From positions 1 through 5,195 of the forward strand of contig WFXK01000146.1 of NCBI GenBank assembly GCA_015490695.1: DNA of 5,195 bases, read 5' to 3'. This DNA comes from Bacteroidota bacterium. GTDB taxonomy: Bacteria > Bacteroidota > Bacteroidia > SpSt-205 > S141-50. The notes below the pieces were generated by a model. That model made no database searches and was not told the DNA's origin. It worked only from the letters and a program-made list of their open reading frames with translations. Every line of letters begins with the position of its first letter. The first letter of the stretch is position 1. Made by a program: the position numbers and the translations under genes. Below are positions 5,014 to 5,195 of this stretch, one piece after another.

Positions 5014-5195
5014 TTAGGAGGAGTCTGAGAGCAGCTCATAAACTGCCTTCAACTGCCGCTGCTGTTTATCAAACACCAAAGAAACTAAAAAAACTTTTCT
5101 ACAACGACCTAAATACTTTTGATGATAACCTTTACTTTTTATTTGTGCTATTCCCTCTGAATCGTTTTTTCCATTTACTTTGAACTCTACTACAA
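5014..5195 (-). CDS. C-terminal end of an AAA-ATPase/PD-(D/E)XK nuclease-like protein (PDDEXK_9 type), 5' part beyond the right edge
   Basis: On the minus strand an open frame enters from the right edge (first whole codon 5193-5191) and stops at TAA 5016-5014, giving 59 residues without a start. It opens VVEFKVNG, whose E-x-K is the last catalytic pair of the PD-(D/E)XK nuclease core. Then GIAQIKSKGYHQKYLG and a strand VFLVSLVFD follow, which I recognise as the end of the PDDEXK_9 domain (Pfam PF08011) that usually closes 500-600-residue AAA-ATPase-like proteins very common, often in many copies, in Bacteroidota. Their function is unknown; a nuclease or defence-like role is only supposed. E3, K5, the Q of Q-I-K and the Y are all present, so the nuclease end looks intact. 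The gene lies 82 bases upstream of thiD on the same strand and could read through into it. Confidence 0.8.
   Translation of the reverse strand, partial: VVEFKVNGKNDSEGIAQIKSKGYHQKYLGRCRKVFLVSLVFDKQQRQLKAVYELLSDSS

Noticed and set aside
4801..5028. Plus-strand open frame of 75 codons
   Set aside because: Antisense to the N-terminal third of thiD, whose conserved motifs explain these bases.
5025..5030. CTGAGA, reminiscent of the TPP riboswitch core, close to thiD
   Set aside because: It is on the plus strand inside the PDDEXK coding end, on the wrong strand for thiD, and the other thi-box blocks are absent.
4941..5183. Plus-strand open frame of 80 codons across the right-hand region
   Set aside because: It runs antisense over the PDDEXK gene end and the thiD promoter region, has no recognisable motif and low-complexity content; the minus-strand frame has a clear family signature.

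Overview
The window looks like an ordinary chromosomal stretch of a moderately AT-rich member of the Bacteroidota. Four things point there: an outer-membrane barrel of the PorV/PorQ family with a short Q-start signal cleavage, an LpxD-type acyltransferase whose sequence resembles a Bacteroidota-specific paralogue, the tail of an AAA-ATPase/PD-(D/E)XK protein of a type abundant in that phylum, and gene starts that almost all lack a Shine-Dalgarno sequence. The one good promoter candidate also fits the Bacteroidota pattern (TTG, 20-base spacer, TAnnTTTG). No species can be named from the sequence alone.

Layout. Left, plus strand: the last 56 codons of a B12-dependent acyl-CoA mutase (methylmalonyl-CoA/IcmF type), then ispF (isoprenoid MEP pathway) directly abutting it, then an rlmB/TrmH-family rRNA 2'-O-methyltransferase overlapping ispF by 4 bases. 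A possible 35-residue hydrophobic peptide gene follows, overlapping the end of the methyltransferase gene. Centre and right, minus strand, read from right to left: the 3' end of a PDDEXK_9-type gene entering from the right edge, a 82-base gap with a candidate promoter and nested inverted repeats, then thiD (thiamin pyrimidine kinase), a small secreted protein of unknown function overlapping thiD by 19 bases, a PorV/PorQ-family outer-membrane protein, and an lpxD-type gene one base further on. The two gene runs converge at about 1396-1486. No stretch over 300 bases lacks a gene.

How the genes fit together. The plus-strand run is a tightly packed, probably co-translated housekeeping cluster with no shared pathway. 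The minus-strand run thiD > secreted unknown > PorV/PorQ-like > LpxD-like is tight enough to be one transcript; its last three members all concern the cell envelope. The most interesting part is that both recognisable envelope genes look like non-canonical paralogues of famous proteins (PorV of type IX secretion, LpxD of lipid A synthesis) sitting beside an unrecognised secreted protein. I see no CRISPR array, insertion sequence, tRNA, rRNA or riboswitch, and no clear evidence for a wholly new system.
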